From NCBI RefSeq assembly GCF_001625215.2, contig NC_030386.2, positions 23,778,545 to 23,842,544 on the forward strand: a stretch of 64,000 nucleotides of DNA, given 5' to 3'. The position numbers were made by a program, and so were the translations under genes. The notes beneath the pieces are model-generated. The model was not told the origin of the DNA. It worked only from the letters and a program-made list of their open reading frames with translations, and made no database searches. Below are positions 34,956 to 42,303 of the stretch, one piece after another. Source of the DNA: Daucus carota subsp. sativus (lineage: Eukaryota > Streptophyta > Magnoliopsida > Apiales > Apiaceae). The first letter of the stretch is position 1. Every line of letters begins with the position of its first letter.

Positions 34956-36438
34956 TTTTACTCCAATAGAAACCTCCTTATTCTAGAAACTAGAAACTAT
35001 CACTAAATTTCTAAGAGAATATGACTAAATTCTCAAACAACCCCACTTTCTCCTTCTTCTTCTCCAACCCACCAACCCTCCACCCCACTTCTGGGAGCTT
35101 CACCCTACCACCCCGCCAAGTCTCTGCTACTCTCTCCACCTCCATGCCGCCCGACCCTCCATAGCCACCACCTCCATGTCGGCCTCCATTATTTATATCA
35201 CCACCAAATCCAACCCCCCTCCGGCCTCCACCGCCCTTTCCATTCCACCCCCATCTCCACCTCCACCTGCACCTTCGTCCTCACCTCCACCTCGGTCCTC
35301 CTCACCTACAGTAACGTATATCTAGCTTAATGCCGATTTAAATTCCAGATCTTTGCCAAAAATCTGCCGGACAAAGCTAAAGGCTCCTTCCATGTCCACC
35401 ACCTCCATCTCCACCTTCACCTCCATTATCTCCACCACCGCAACCACCACCTGAATCGGCAACTAGAACAGATTCAGAAATTCTGGGCAGTTTCCGCAAG
35501 TTTTCACTAATTCGTGCAACACATATCACTAAATCGTAAAGAGAATATCACTAAATTGTACTGAGGATATCACTAACTTCTATTGGTTTCTAGTTTTTAT
35601 TTTAAAAGTGGTTTCTATTTGATCATGAGCCTATATATATATATATATAGATAAAATTAAGTGAAAGTCATATATAATTTGCAGACTGCATTAGCAACCT
35701 GTCGAATTATTTCTTCTTATATGTACATACTTAAGTGAAAAAATTTCAGAGCATTGAAGAAGATCCATTACCTAAGTCAGGAATAAGATACGTACTAAAA
35801 ATATTCTAGACTCTAGGGAGAGTTTGTCCCTTACCAGGTTCCGCGGTATATATTTTTGACCATGAAAAATATCCCCCACCTGCAGAAAGCAAACCCTGGG
35901 GTTCTGTAGGGCTCCCAATATGAATCTAGGCGAATCTAAAGCTATATCTCAGTCCATTTGTGTGTTTTCTCTTGTGAGATTCGTACTTATGATTAATAGG
36001 TACTTTTAAGTGCGCAATTGCTTCTTTATGTTTGTAGATAGTAAGACAGGCACACAGCCATATAAAACCATAGGTTCCATGAGTGTAAAATTCATGGCCA
36101 AAACTAATATGCCAAGACTTGGAAATCTTTTATTTTTATTCCTAGTTAATAGATTCATATTATATTCCCCAGACTTATACGGTACCAGATTGAATTATAT
36201 TCCTAGTAAATAAATTCTTATCACATTCTTATTCTAATAACAGAGGTGCAAGTAATACCTCTTATTTGATTCAAAGGATAGTAAAACCAATCACAAGATT
36301 GGATTATGGTAGTAAAAATCACAGTGATTTTGGCTGTTGTATCCAAATTATAATATGGTAATAATGTGCCAAATTAATTATGAACAGGAAAAAGGACAAA
36401 GTGAAGGAGCAGCAGCTATTGAAGAACAGGCTTCCTAA
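9291..36438 (+). CDS. MIKC-type MADS-box transcription factor gene, FLC-like (whole locus)
   Basis: The exon chain I can follow is 9291-9475, 32198-32294, 32560-32624, 32744-32843, 34807-34848 and 36388-36438 (stop). Phases agree at every junction and give about 179 residues. Exon sizes 185, 65, 100 and 42 are the canonical MIKC sizes. The protein would contain the MADS DNA-binding/dimerisation domain (1-61), a short I region, the K coiled coil (about 95-163) and almost no C-terminal domain. Such nuclear factors bind CArG boxes as dimers. FLC-like is favoured by the MADS wording, short length and huge first intron, but another MIKC clade is possible. Intron 1 is about 22.7 kb and mostly transposons. 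The last exon seems shifted by one base, so the locus may be decaying or may encode a shortened protein. Confidence 0.7.
9778..10090. repeat. Left TIR of the MULE
   Basis: It matches the reverse complement of 14065-14377 with few differences, including GACGTGGCAGCGCCACCTGC and GGGCCTTGTCGGCCACTAAT. The inner limit is approximate. Confidence 0.85.
10673..13184 (-). pseudogene. FAR1/FRS-type MULE transposase, frameshifted
   Basis: Reading from 13184 downward, a FAR1 DNA-binding domain comes first ([20 protein letters not shown], then CKARI). The MULE transposase core follows ([20 protein letters not shown], later [10 protein letters not shown] and RHRWCLWHI), then a SWIM zinc finger ([15 protein letters not shown]). 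The main exon appears to end at 11171 with a GTATTA donor. Three small exons complete the C-terminus, 11025-11114, 10820-10933 and 10673-10735 (stop), all in phase with GT-AG borders. Two frame breaks are seen in the first part, near 12930 (between the FAR1 domain and the GPDGG block) and near 12735 in a G run before PFTEKDC. With both breaks the gene cannot make full-length transposase unless they are sequencing errors. Upstream UTR exons probably lie near 13390-13440. Confidence 0.85.
14065..14377. repeat. Right TIR of the MULE
   Basis: Reverse complement of the left TIR. It lacks the doubled CATAAACCTCTACAG word found on the left, so one duplication happened in the left arm after divergence. 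Confidence 0.85.
14387..15463. other. Intron sequence without recognised genes
   Basis: It is AT-rich. Two diverged copies of a short stretch (GAGTTTTATGGTAAAAA) lie at about 14503 and 14541. Two larger diverged copies of a block containing ATTATTCATCAACATTAA lie at about 14650-15140 and 15250-15460. A 76-codon frame at 14692-14922 resembles no family known to me. Confidence 0.4.
15464..15927. mobile_element. Harbinger/Tourist-like MITE (464 bp)
   Basis: The inverted ends are GGGGTGTATTCGATTGGGAT on the left and its mirror AATCCAATACACCCC on the right. They are flanked by TGA on both sides (15461-15463 and 15928-15930), a 3-bp duplication. The interior contains about five partial copies of a word with AAAATCCCAATTGAATACC in both orientations, so it can fold extensively. 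There is no coding frame. Confidence 0.65.
15988..16686. mobile_element. hAT-type MITE (699 bp) with 8-bp target duplication
   Basis: The ends TAGGGCTGTCAAA and TTTGACACCCCTA are inverted repeats, flanked by ACTAAGCT at 15980-15987 and 16687-16694. An 8-bp duplication and a TAGGG-TGTCAAA terminus are typical of hAT elements. Both arms are packed with short CGGATA/TATCCG words (15995-16160 and 16515-16680) around an AT-rich core without a coding frame. Confidence 0.88.
16996..18335. mobile_element. TIR element rich in GCGGTGCGGTTT repeats, with 11-bp flanking duplication
   Basis: It is bounded by GGTGTGTTGCA at 16985-16995 and 18336-18346. The ends read CGGGTGATC on the left and GATCACTCCT on the right. 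The arms (16996-17165 and 18180-18335) are GC-rich blocks of CCGCACCGC and its complement, which can form long hairpins. The duplication length fits a Mutator-type element; the end sequence could also suit hAT. A Helitron sits inside it. Confidence 0.7.
17232..17866 (+). mobile_element. Non-autonomous Helitron (635 bp), nested
   Basis: It starts TCTATACTATACTATTAAAG after an A and ends CTAG before a T. The 3' end carries the hairpin CCCGTGCA-T-TGCACGGG seven bases before CTAG. These are the three structural marks of Helitrons: 5' TC, 3' hairpin plus CTRR, and insertion between A and T without duplication. No Rep/helicase coding is present. Confidence 0.85.
18998..19172. mobile_element. MITE, family B, copy 1
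   Basis: The inverted ends contain GTGTGTGCCCATGGGCACAT on the left and GTGCCTAGTGTGTGTAGAAA on the right, with TACCAAATTCTATAA matched by its complement. The interior AATCAAAA/TTTTGATT word recurs in copies at 20031 and 39603. Confidence 0.55.
20031..20210. mobile_element. MITE, family B, copy 2
   Basis: Same architecture as 18998-19172: TGTGTGCTCGAAGGCACACA near the left end, TATTGTGTGCCCTTAGGCAC near the right end, AAGCACCAACTTTCATG and a central TTGATTGGTGGAATTGA. Confidence 0.55.
20211..20940. other. Intron sequence, nothing recognised
   Basis: AT-rich single-copy-looking sequence. I see no gene, element end or array on either strand. Confidence 0.4.
20941..22110. repeat. Diverged repeats of a ~105-bp block
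   Basis: Blocks at about 21000-21090 and 21108-21195 share TTATAATAAT...CTTGATATATTGTTAT and ATTATATT(A/G)GGCTCACACC. A third diverged copy lies at 22020-22115 (GTCTTACCATTCTAATTATT ... TTGAGCTGACAC). The origin is unclear; a decayed retroelement or satellite-like array is possible. Confidence 0.4.
22111..24401. other. Intron sequence, nothing recognised
   Basis: AT-rich throughout. Frames of 60-91 codons at 22762-23200 are low in complexity and match nothing I know. A loose tandem pattern around (A)ACTCT(C/T)...AAACTC lies at 23600-23770. Confidence 0.35.
24404..24662. mobile_element. Stowaway (Tc1/mariner-type) MITE, 259 bp
   Basis: The inverted ends TTCCCTCCGTCCC and GGGATGGAGGGAG are flanked by TA on each side (24402-24403 and 24663-24664). 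This is the standard Stowaway signature. Confidence 0.9.
24715..25905. mobile_element. GC-richer island, probable LTR fragment or unclassified element
   Basis: The composition changes sharply from the AT-rich surroundings. A 40-bp word with GGCCTGATCCGTATAATTCC is tandemly duplicated at about 25036-25080 and 25086-25127. Words GCGCCC, CATCCGG and CCTTCCGGAGG recur. No protein motif is found in any frame, and no TG...CA pair can be matched at both ends, so the LTR reading is only a suggestion. Confidence 0.35.
25906..27960. other. Intron sequence, nothing recognised
   Basis: AT-rich. A 28-bp word (ACAATCATCTTATACTGCAA) is present twice at 26226-26300, with poly-A between the copies. A TA microsatellite lies at 26688-26705. 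Confidence 0.4.
27961..28470 (+). repeat. Three diverged tandem copies of a ~200-bp unit
   Basis: The words TTTCATAATCTTAATTGTCA, CTTGTCTTGCATTAGATTAG and TTGTACAAGGCATACTTGTT recur with substitutions at about 28020-28190, 28220-28310 and 28320-28460. There is no coding potential. Confidence 0.45.
28471..29450. other. Intron sequence with possible eroded coding remnant
   Basis: A frame around 28690-28862 ([12 protein letters not shown], then [10 protein letters not shown]) and another around 29804-30085 share the pattern TTCAAATT(T/C)G(T/A)GTTGGCGGA. The two blocks may therefore be diverged copies of one decayed element. I do not recognise the family. Confidence 0.25.
29455..29725. repeat. 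Array of short palindromes around AACGCTA / TAGCGTT
   Basis: Six to seven units occur at roughly 40-bp spacing. The clearest are AACGTTACA-TTG-TGTAACGTT (29459-29479, 9-nt perfect arms), GCTACA-TCG-TGTAGC (about 29583-29597) and ACGCTA-TG-TAGCGT (about 29623-29636). Between them lie GGTTA...TAAC words that are also inverted. No family is recognised. Confidence 0.7.
30323..30637 (+). repeat. 105-bp tandem repeat, three units
   Basis: Units begin near 30323 (diverged), 30428 and 30533. The last two align over 105 bp with about 80% identity by eye, both closing on AAAGTTAGCAACTTG(A/G)TTAGG. As 105 is a multiple of three, one frame stays open through units 2 and 3, each giving 35 residues (for example [20 protein letters not shown]). 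It is not a PPR consensus in spite of the unit length. Confidence 0.65.
30638..32197. other. Distal part of intron 1, nothing recognised
   Basis: AT-rich. AGGGCCCAACTAAAGTAGGG at 31168 and the reverse-oriented AAGGGCACTTTTAAAATTTT at 31832 might be eroded ends of an element, but the match is too poor to call. Confidence 0.3.
32198..32294 (+). CDS. MADS-box gene, probable exon 2 (I region)
   Basis: It is preceded by a strong acceptor (TTCTTCTCTCATGTCACAG). Joined to the two leftover bases of exon 1 it reads [20 protein letters not shown]..., like the start of an FLC-type I region (aliphatic, Lys-Ile, Asp, then Lys-Gln). It ends GAG|GTTAAC in phase with exon 3. At 97 bp it is longer than the usual 79-82 bp, and its donor lies in a short tandem duplication. 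Confidence 0.5.
32284..32366 (+). repeat. Tandem duplication across the exon 2 donor
   Basis: The word ACAAAAAAATGAGGTTAACT, continuing TCCCTGTATATTGACTAGT, occurs twice with a few bases between. The first copy holds the splice donor used in my exon 2 model, and the second holds an identical unused GAG|GTTAAC. Confidence 0.85.
32560..32624 (+). CDS. MADS-box gene exon 3
   Basis: 65 bp between GTTGCAG and GAG|GTAATG, reading [21 protein letters not shown] in phase with exon 4. Size and phase match the third exon of MIKC genes, at the I/K junction. Confidence 0.7.
32744..32843 (+). CDS. MADS-box gene exon 4 (K domain)
   Basis: Exactly 100 bp, the usual K-box exon size, flanked by TTTTGCAG and AAAG|GTCAG. 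It encodes a K-domain helix with [20 protein letters not shown], equivalent to the LQ-LEQQL-ALK-RSRK block of the family. Confidence 0.88.
34807..34848 (+). CDS. MADS-box gene exon 5
   Basis: 42 bp, flanked by TGTACAG and GAAG|GTATGG, encoding [14 protein letters not shown] in phase. 42 bp is the canonical size of MIKC exon 5. Confidence 0.8.
34917..34952. repeat. (TA)n microsatellite
   Basis: An uninterrupted TA run of about 36 bp. A shorter TA run lies on the other side of the neighbouring element at 35632-35649. Confidence 0.9.
34953..35631. mobile_element. TIR element with a pyrimidine-rich centre, inserted in a TA repeat
   Basis: The left end (GAGTTTTACTCCAATAGAAA) and the reverse complement of the right end (GGCTCATGATCAAATAGAAA) match, followed on both sides by ACTAGAAAC words and TATCACTAAAT repeats. 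The centre (35030-35460) is strongly C/T-rich, with CCACCTCCA words giving Pro/Thr-rich frames without stops on short scales. The ends lie in TA repeats, so target duplications cannot be read. Confidence 0.6.
36388..36438 (+). CDS. MADS-box gene last exon, apparent frameshift
   Basis: The acceptor ATTATGAACAG precedes GAAAAAGGACAAAG. Read in phase from exon 5 it gives [16 protein letters not shown] and a stop. Read one base later it gives [18 protein letters not shown], which looks like the sixth-exon coiled coil of MIKC proteins. A one-base gain in the A5 run at 36389-36393 would explain this. The in-phase product would lack the C-terminal domain. Confidence 0.55.
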   Translation, partial: EKGQSEGAAAIEEQAS

Positions 36439-38938
36439 AATAACCAGAAGTATGCTTTTACATGCTCAGATAAGTATTAGTAGTAGGAAGATGAGATATT
36501 GTTTGCTAACTAGTCTCTTTTACATTATGTTATGGTGACCTCAGATAAATACTCGAGATTGACCATGACAGATTGCACACATCTTTTTGGGTCAGGTCTT
36601 CCACTACTACTGCTGCTCACGACTGAATGACTGGATAAACCGATAATTACAATGAAGTCTAACTTATGTCTTATTTCTGTAATATATTGAACATATATAA
36701 ATATATTGCTGGGAACATATAGTAGCCAATCTTGTGTATCAATTGGGAACATTTGTTTTTTTTTTGCCAACTAAAAGAATATGGTTTTCTTCATCTAGTG
36801 AGAAGTTCATGGATAAAGAGAAGGGGAAAAAAATATATTAATATAAAAGTAAAAAGAAGAAGGGAGCCGTTGTTGAGGGTTATAAATGGATTTAGATATG
36901 ACTGGATGCCGTGAAAGAAATGATATTATCCTATGTGTTTAATATACAAATCTAAACTTCTATTATTATATATATCCTTGCTCATTCAACTATAAATTTA
37001 TGTGTAGATTGTCAGGATACAGACTTGCGGTCTCTTGTTAAAAGAAAAAAGAAAAGAAAGAAGACATCTTGTGGGGATACTAGGGCCACCCAGTGCTGTT
37101 TAGTGCAAAGAACAAGGAACCCTTTGGACTTGTACATATTTTCTCGGTTTGTGTTTCCTTGAAAATCATGGCTATTTGTAATTCATGACAAAGTCCTTGG
37201 CTAAAAAGTGAGTTACTCCAACCACGTCCATTTGTTGTCTATAATTTTAGTCAACCTTCTATGGATGACTATATTTCTCGGTTTGTGTTTCCTTGAATAG
37301 ATCGGGTGTTTAAATTGGCTAATATTCCACTAACAAGTAAATTTAAGTAAATAGGTACTCGTTTCCACTTAAAATTTCTTACCCTGGGATATCCTCAGAA
37401 ATGCCTATCATATCAAAGATACGTACCCAGTGACCTATTGAAATAAGGTTTTTCAAAAATTCTTCTCACCCCATGTAAATCTCACACAATAGTACCAAAT
37501 TATTTAAATAATATTTCAATCACAAACCAGGCATTTCCTTATGCCTCAAAAAAAAAGTTATTGAAATATTAACCATAAATACTTCCAGGCATTTCCTTGG
37601 GCAGAAAATTGCACCTCTCCATTTGTTATTGCTTGCTCTATACCATTCATATTACGATTTACCTAAAGTCAGATTAAGCTGTTCATGAAAGTGCTTGAGC
37701 AGATAAAATATTTAGAGTCTATCCCCAGCTGCTTTAATTTTGTAATATGCTACAGAAAATGCTTCTAATTAATCTTAATGTTTCCAAAAGTTAAGAATCA
37801 TTTTCAGAATGTGAAGTATGTATTATATGACATGGGTAGAAAAGAATGTCACGCAAGTTGCTATTATGTCAAGCTGTGATTTGGTTGCCATTTTGATGTC
37901 TATATTTTGGTGAATTTGGGGGTGGGCATGGAAGTGGTAGCCAACTGAAATAATTTCGTTGGAATGTACCGTTTTGGCCCCAAGTACTGTAACGGACTTG
38001 GAATTCAATAATATATTGGTTTACTTAATTCTAATACAATGTTTCTCAGATAAAACTATAAATACTTGTAGTGATGATTAGTAAAAAAATTACGAGTACT
38101 ATTTATACCATGTCTGCTTAATCTTAAGCTTAATACTTCTACTTGTATAATTGTTTCAAGATCCACATCCTCCGAGAATTCCTTCATCACATAGGTGAAC
38201 AGAACCTACATATGACGGTGAAACTTATGGAGGATTAATTGGCCATTAAGCCTAAATATTTTTGTCCTTAATGATACAAATGGCCAGACGGGGGCAATAA
38301 TTTTAAATTTGGTTAGAGTCAATTATGTCTAAACCCCATACTTACTATTAATCCTCAATCGATATGCAAATCCAAACTTATCCTATTCCGACCGATTTTG
38401 CGGTCGGTAAAACCCCTATTTCTTGCGGCGCAATATATGCATTTTCATATGTTCTCATTACGTCATTGAAGAAAATAGCAAATGAACAAAATAATGGCAC
38501 GGAAACATAAATAAACGAGAAGATATAAAAGGAAGATGCGAATTTAACTAACTTGGTTTGGAACTTAAAAATGATGTCTCTGTTCTTGTAATCAACTCGG
38601 ACGCCAAGGCCTCAACAGTCACCTTCACCACTGCTGCTCGTGACAGAAGTGGAGAATATATTTATACATGAATCTATGTGTGTATGATAAAGAGATGGGA
38701 ATAGAAGATGCAGAGACAATAGAAGGAATTGATGTTGAGGTTAAAAAGAAAATGAAGGCTGGGAAGTTGAAGGATTTTGTGCATGTTGAAGAAAAGTTAG
38801 TATGAAGTTGTACACGTGCACTGCATTATGGGTGATTGTACCAGGTTTTACGCCAGGTGTCTCAGCTCTTTTCCAATTGGACCGCTTCTTCTTTGCATTC
38901 TATTTTGAAAATTACTCTCATTCATTTCATAATACATG
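36439..38938. other. Gene-poor interval downstream of the MADS gene
   Basis: No complete gene is seen. A frame at 38560-38668 (ELKNDVSVLVINSDAKASTV) and one at 38683-38797 (DAETIEGIDVEVKKKMKAGK) look protein-like but are separated by a stop and belong to no family I can name. They may be a relic or part of an exon. Confidence 0.35.
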
Positions 38939-39151
38939 TTCCCTCCGCCCCCTCAATTGTTTACATTGGAGGGGGACACAGAGACCAAGACAATAGTGGA
39001 GGAAAGTAGTGGGTGTAATAGTAGTTTTTATTGTTAAATATGAGATAGTGGGGGAAGATAGTGGGTGTAATGATGAGAAAAACTTACTATTTATAGTAAC
39101 GTAAAGAAATGAGAGGGACATCCCAAAATAGTAACCGTAACAAAGGGAGTA
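38939..39151. mobile_element. Stowaway-like MITE
   Basis: The ends TTCCCTCCGCCCC and AACAAAGGGAGTATA are inverted. Interior GTGGGTGTAAT words match the Stowaway copy at 24404 in reverse orientation. Confidence 0.7.
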
Positions 39152-39602
39152 TACATTTTCGAACAAATTATGTATATTAAGAAAAACAATTTTTTTAATT
39201 TTTTTTATTTATTGCAGTGACCAAGTAGTACTTCATCTGTTTCAAATACTTGACGTATGATTTTTGTGCACACATTTTCAAGTGCAATGACTGCATAGTT
39301 AGAGTTAATATTTTTAAAATTTTCCGTTTGTGAATTAAAGTATAAATTTAACATTTTTATTTAATAAAAGAAATTTTTTAAATAAAAATTTTAAGTATGC
39401 AGTCAAACCGCTTAGAATTATGTGTCAAAAAATCAAGCGTCAACTATTTAGAAACAGAATAAGTATAATATGTGGCATGTATTTGATATAGGAAATATAA
39501 TTTAGTAAGGTGTGGTATAAAACTAAACAATTTTTTGTTTTCAACAGTGGACATGTAATATGAAGCAGAGGTAGTAATTAATTAATCCGGGTTTTCTGTT
39601 TT

Positions 39603-40014
39603 TCTAGTGTATGCTCATGGGCACATGCTAAACACGGAATTTTATAAGTTTGACTCATTTTTACTGGCTCTCATATCTTAGGGGCCGTTTGGGTGAGTTT
39701 AAAATAAGTGCTTATTGCTTAAATTGATAAAGTGAAGTAGAAGTTAGAAATAATTTAAGACTTATAAGTGATAAAAATGTTTGGGAAATAAGTGGAAGCC
39801 GTAAGACAAAAGCTAATAATCGTAGCTTTTTTTAAGTACTTCTTGACTTCTTAAACAAACGGTACAAATAAGTGCTTCTAACTTATAATTCAGAAGTCGG
39901 GCTTATAAGTCTGTGCCAAACACACACTTAATAATAGTGGACCACCACACCAATCAAAAATTTTAAAACATATAAAATTTCGTGCTTAGCACGTGAGCAT
40001 AGACACACACTAGA
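39603..40014. mobile_element. MITE, family B, copy 3, split by a nested MITE
   Basis: The left end TCTAGTGTATGCTCATGGGC is mirrored by the right end ATAGACACACACTAGA. Words around GGAATTTTATAAG and its complement also pair. A family A element is inserted at 39681. Confidence 0.7.
39681..39927. mobile_element. Harbinger/Tourist-like MITE, family A (247 bp)
   Basis: The ends GGGGCCGTTTGGGTG and GTGCCAAACACACAC are inverted repeats. TTA lies on both sides (39678-39680 and 39928-39930), the usual PIF/Harbinger target duplication. Confidence 0.75.
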
Positions 40015-40178
40015 CAAATCCTAATTAAAATACTCCGTGAACCAGGACAGCCTCAGAAAAATCAGTGAATTTTAAAGTGTGCCTAAATCAAGGAGCTCAA
40101 TCTTTATACAATCTGGAAAAACAAATATAGGTCCTATTTCAAAATTAGCCGTTAGCGATCAGTGGTTCTCCCGATTTA

Positions 40179-40380
40179 GGGTGATGCTAGAGACCCCAAA
40201 AAAAATTCCCAAAATTTTTTACCGAATGACGTGGCGAACACGTGGAATATTATGATTGGGTGATTGATGAATCTGCAGGGGGATCTCATTATTATGGGAG
40301 TGAAAGTAACCAATCACACTATGACACATCATTTGGGAAAAAAATTTGGGATGATTTTTTGGGGTCTTTAGCGATTTCCC
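40179..40380. mobile_element. Short TIR element with CCGATTTA duplication
   Basis: The 202-bp element has ends GGGTGATGCTAGAGACCCC and GGGGTCTTTAGCGATTTCCC. It is flanked by CCGATTTA at 40171-40178 and 40381-40388; one more base can be assigned to make a 9-bp duplication, which suits a Mutator-type MITE. Confidence 0.8.
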
Positions 40381-40869
40381 CCGATTTATATTTATATTTT
40401 TGTCAGGTAGCAATAACCTGATTACTTGAAGCTTCACGAACCAGCCGTTAGAATTAAGCACAAGGTAACCCAAAAGAGTAAGCATCAACTTTACAGATAC
40501 CCGTTCTGCTTTTCTCCGACTAATATTAGTTTATGCACACACTACCTTGATTAATCTCTAAACAAAAATAAATCAATAAGCACTCGACAACCAAAAAATT
40601 GGAAGTTTATTAGTGCCAAAAAAACCATGCAAAAAGTTGGTTCTTTAAATCTCCATTAAGCAAAGCACCACCATCCTCCCAAAAGCACACATAAATATAC
40701 CTTCCCTCACTTCTCTATCTCAATCCCCAACCAAATCAATTTCTTATTATCTTCTCCTTTTGTTCTCACTAAGAAAAAAAACCTGCATTATAAATCTTCA
40801 AGAACACAACCACAAGTGACAAAACTGGGTTCATTAAAGTCTCTGTATCTTCACGTAAAGCTAGAGCTC

Positions 40870-41082
40870 ATGGAGACTGATTGGGGGCCGGTTTTCGTGG
40901 CGCTGGTGATGTTCATATTGCTCTCACCGGGGTTTCTTTTCCAGTTCCCAGCGCGGAGAAGAGTGATGGAGTTTGGAAATATGTACACCAGTGGGATTTC
41001 GATCTTGGTTCATGCAGTGTTGTATTTTTGTATATACACAATCTTGATTGTTGCTGTAGGAATTCATATACATTTCCAGTGA
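40870..41082 (+). CDS. DUF3339 small membrane protein, copy 1 (70 aa)
   Basis: METDWGPVFVALVMFILLSP matches the N-terminus of the plant DUF3339 family. A first hydrophobic span lies at about 6-24, then the loop FQFPARRR-MEFGN with the conserved E-F-G/M-N, and a second span at about 44-67. I take the internal ATG at 40870 rather than the upstream in-frame ATG at 40816, because the three other copies start at the DWGP/DWAA motif. The function is unknown. It is the first of four copies in 13 kb, and the only one separated from the others by a sulfotransferase gene and a copia element. Confidence 0.88.
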   Translation: METDWGPVFVALVMFILLSPGFLFQFPARRRVMEFGNMYTSGISILVHAVLYFCIYTILIVAVGIHIHFQ

Positions 41083-41752
41083 TATATCGTGAGTCCGAAT
41101 AATTCTTTACTCTATACTTACGTCTTTCTTTTGGAATAAATTGACATGAGTAGTTTTTAGTTTGTACAGTGTTGCACTGCATGGGAATTGTTTGATTTTA
41201 TGATGCGTTAGATGTAGTTGAATTTTGATCAGGCTAGAGTTACAAATTCGAATTATAATATTCGAGTATATGTTTTAAATGTCCAAGGTTTTGGCTGAGA
41301 CTTTAGAAAATCAAGTCGCATATACATTATTTCGTAGAGGTGAACTTATTACTTAACAGGAGTTCTGGTAATGGCGGTGAATTTGATAGACGACGTCAAT
41401 TCCAAATTTTCTTATAGTGCTGGTCTTGATTTTGCAGGAACATGCTTCAGCTTGTACTCGCATAGACCTGCAATTATTCATTTAAAGAGAAATTCAATTA
41501 AAATTCATATGATTACTTTGCAATTACTTCAGCCTCATCATTATATCATACGAAATTAACAGATCACATTTTTGGAAAAACAATTTGGGCTACCTAGTAT
41601 TTCCTATTATTACATGGATATACAAGTTTCACATAATATTATTTTTAAATATATTAATATAATATAATTAAATATTTAATTATATTTTGCATAGAACCGA
41701 TGCGCTTTTCACATAAGTCAGGTTATGTCATAAATCAGATTGCGCGAGCTCT
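41083..41752. other. 3' flank of the DUF3339 gene, no further gene
   Basis: Probably contains the 3' UTR. The rest is AT-rich, with no supported coding frame. Confidence 0.4.
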
Positions 41753-41974
41753 TAGCCCCTGTTTGTTTAGCAGAAGCAAATTATACTCCTAGCTTCTTCT
41801 TTTCCTGACTCGTTGGTGTAGATAAGTAAAATTACTTTTAAGAAGATGGCTAGCTTTTCTTTTCTACTTCTTAATATTGAAGACACTTTATTAACTTATT
41901 TAATTCTCACTTCTAATCTACCTCTTTATTTTAGACAAAGAATCACTGTTTTTAAGTTTGTCAAACGGCCCTCA
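41753..41974. mobile_element. Possible MITE related to family A
   Basis: GCCCCTGTTTGTTTAGCAGA at the left and TTTGTCAAACGGCCC at the right are weak inverted repeats, with CTTCT-rich interior words like the family A interior. Ends and duplication are not exact. Confidence 0.4.
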
Positions 41975-42134
41975 GTATTCTCCTCAGCAGGTGAGTTGGG
42001 AAAGACTTTTGGGAGACGTTTGCATAAGTTGTTATGGAGTGGTTCTGAATGAGGGAGCCGTAGGCCGTAGGAGTGGAAGTTTTAAGCAGTGGGGACGGGG
42101 TGTTTTTAAAATAGATTGCACAACTACACTTTTC

Positions 42135-42200
42135 AAGAGCATTAAAGTCCGTGCCGTGTCCCCGTCCCCCAATGTATACAACTCAGGGGGACGGAGGGAG
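42135..42200. mobile_element. Right-end fragment of a Stowaway MITE
   Basis: CCAATGTATACAACTCAGGG followed by GGACGGAGGGAG and TA is the standard right end. I find no matching left end nearby, so it is probably truncated. Confidence 0.55.
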
Positions 42201-42303
42201 TAAATTTAACTCTGGTCCAAACATTAACAATAGTAAAGCTCAGTCCTAACGCTCAATGCATTATATATCACATATCTCTTCTTTGCATATCACACAACAT
42301 ATC

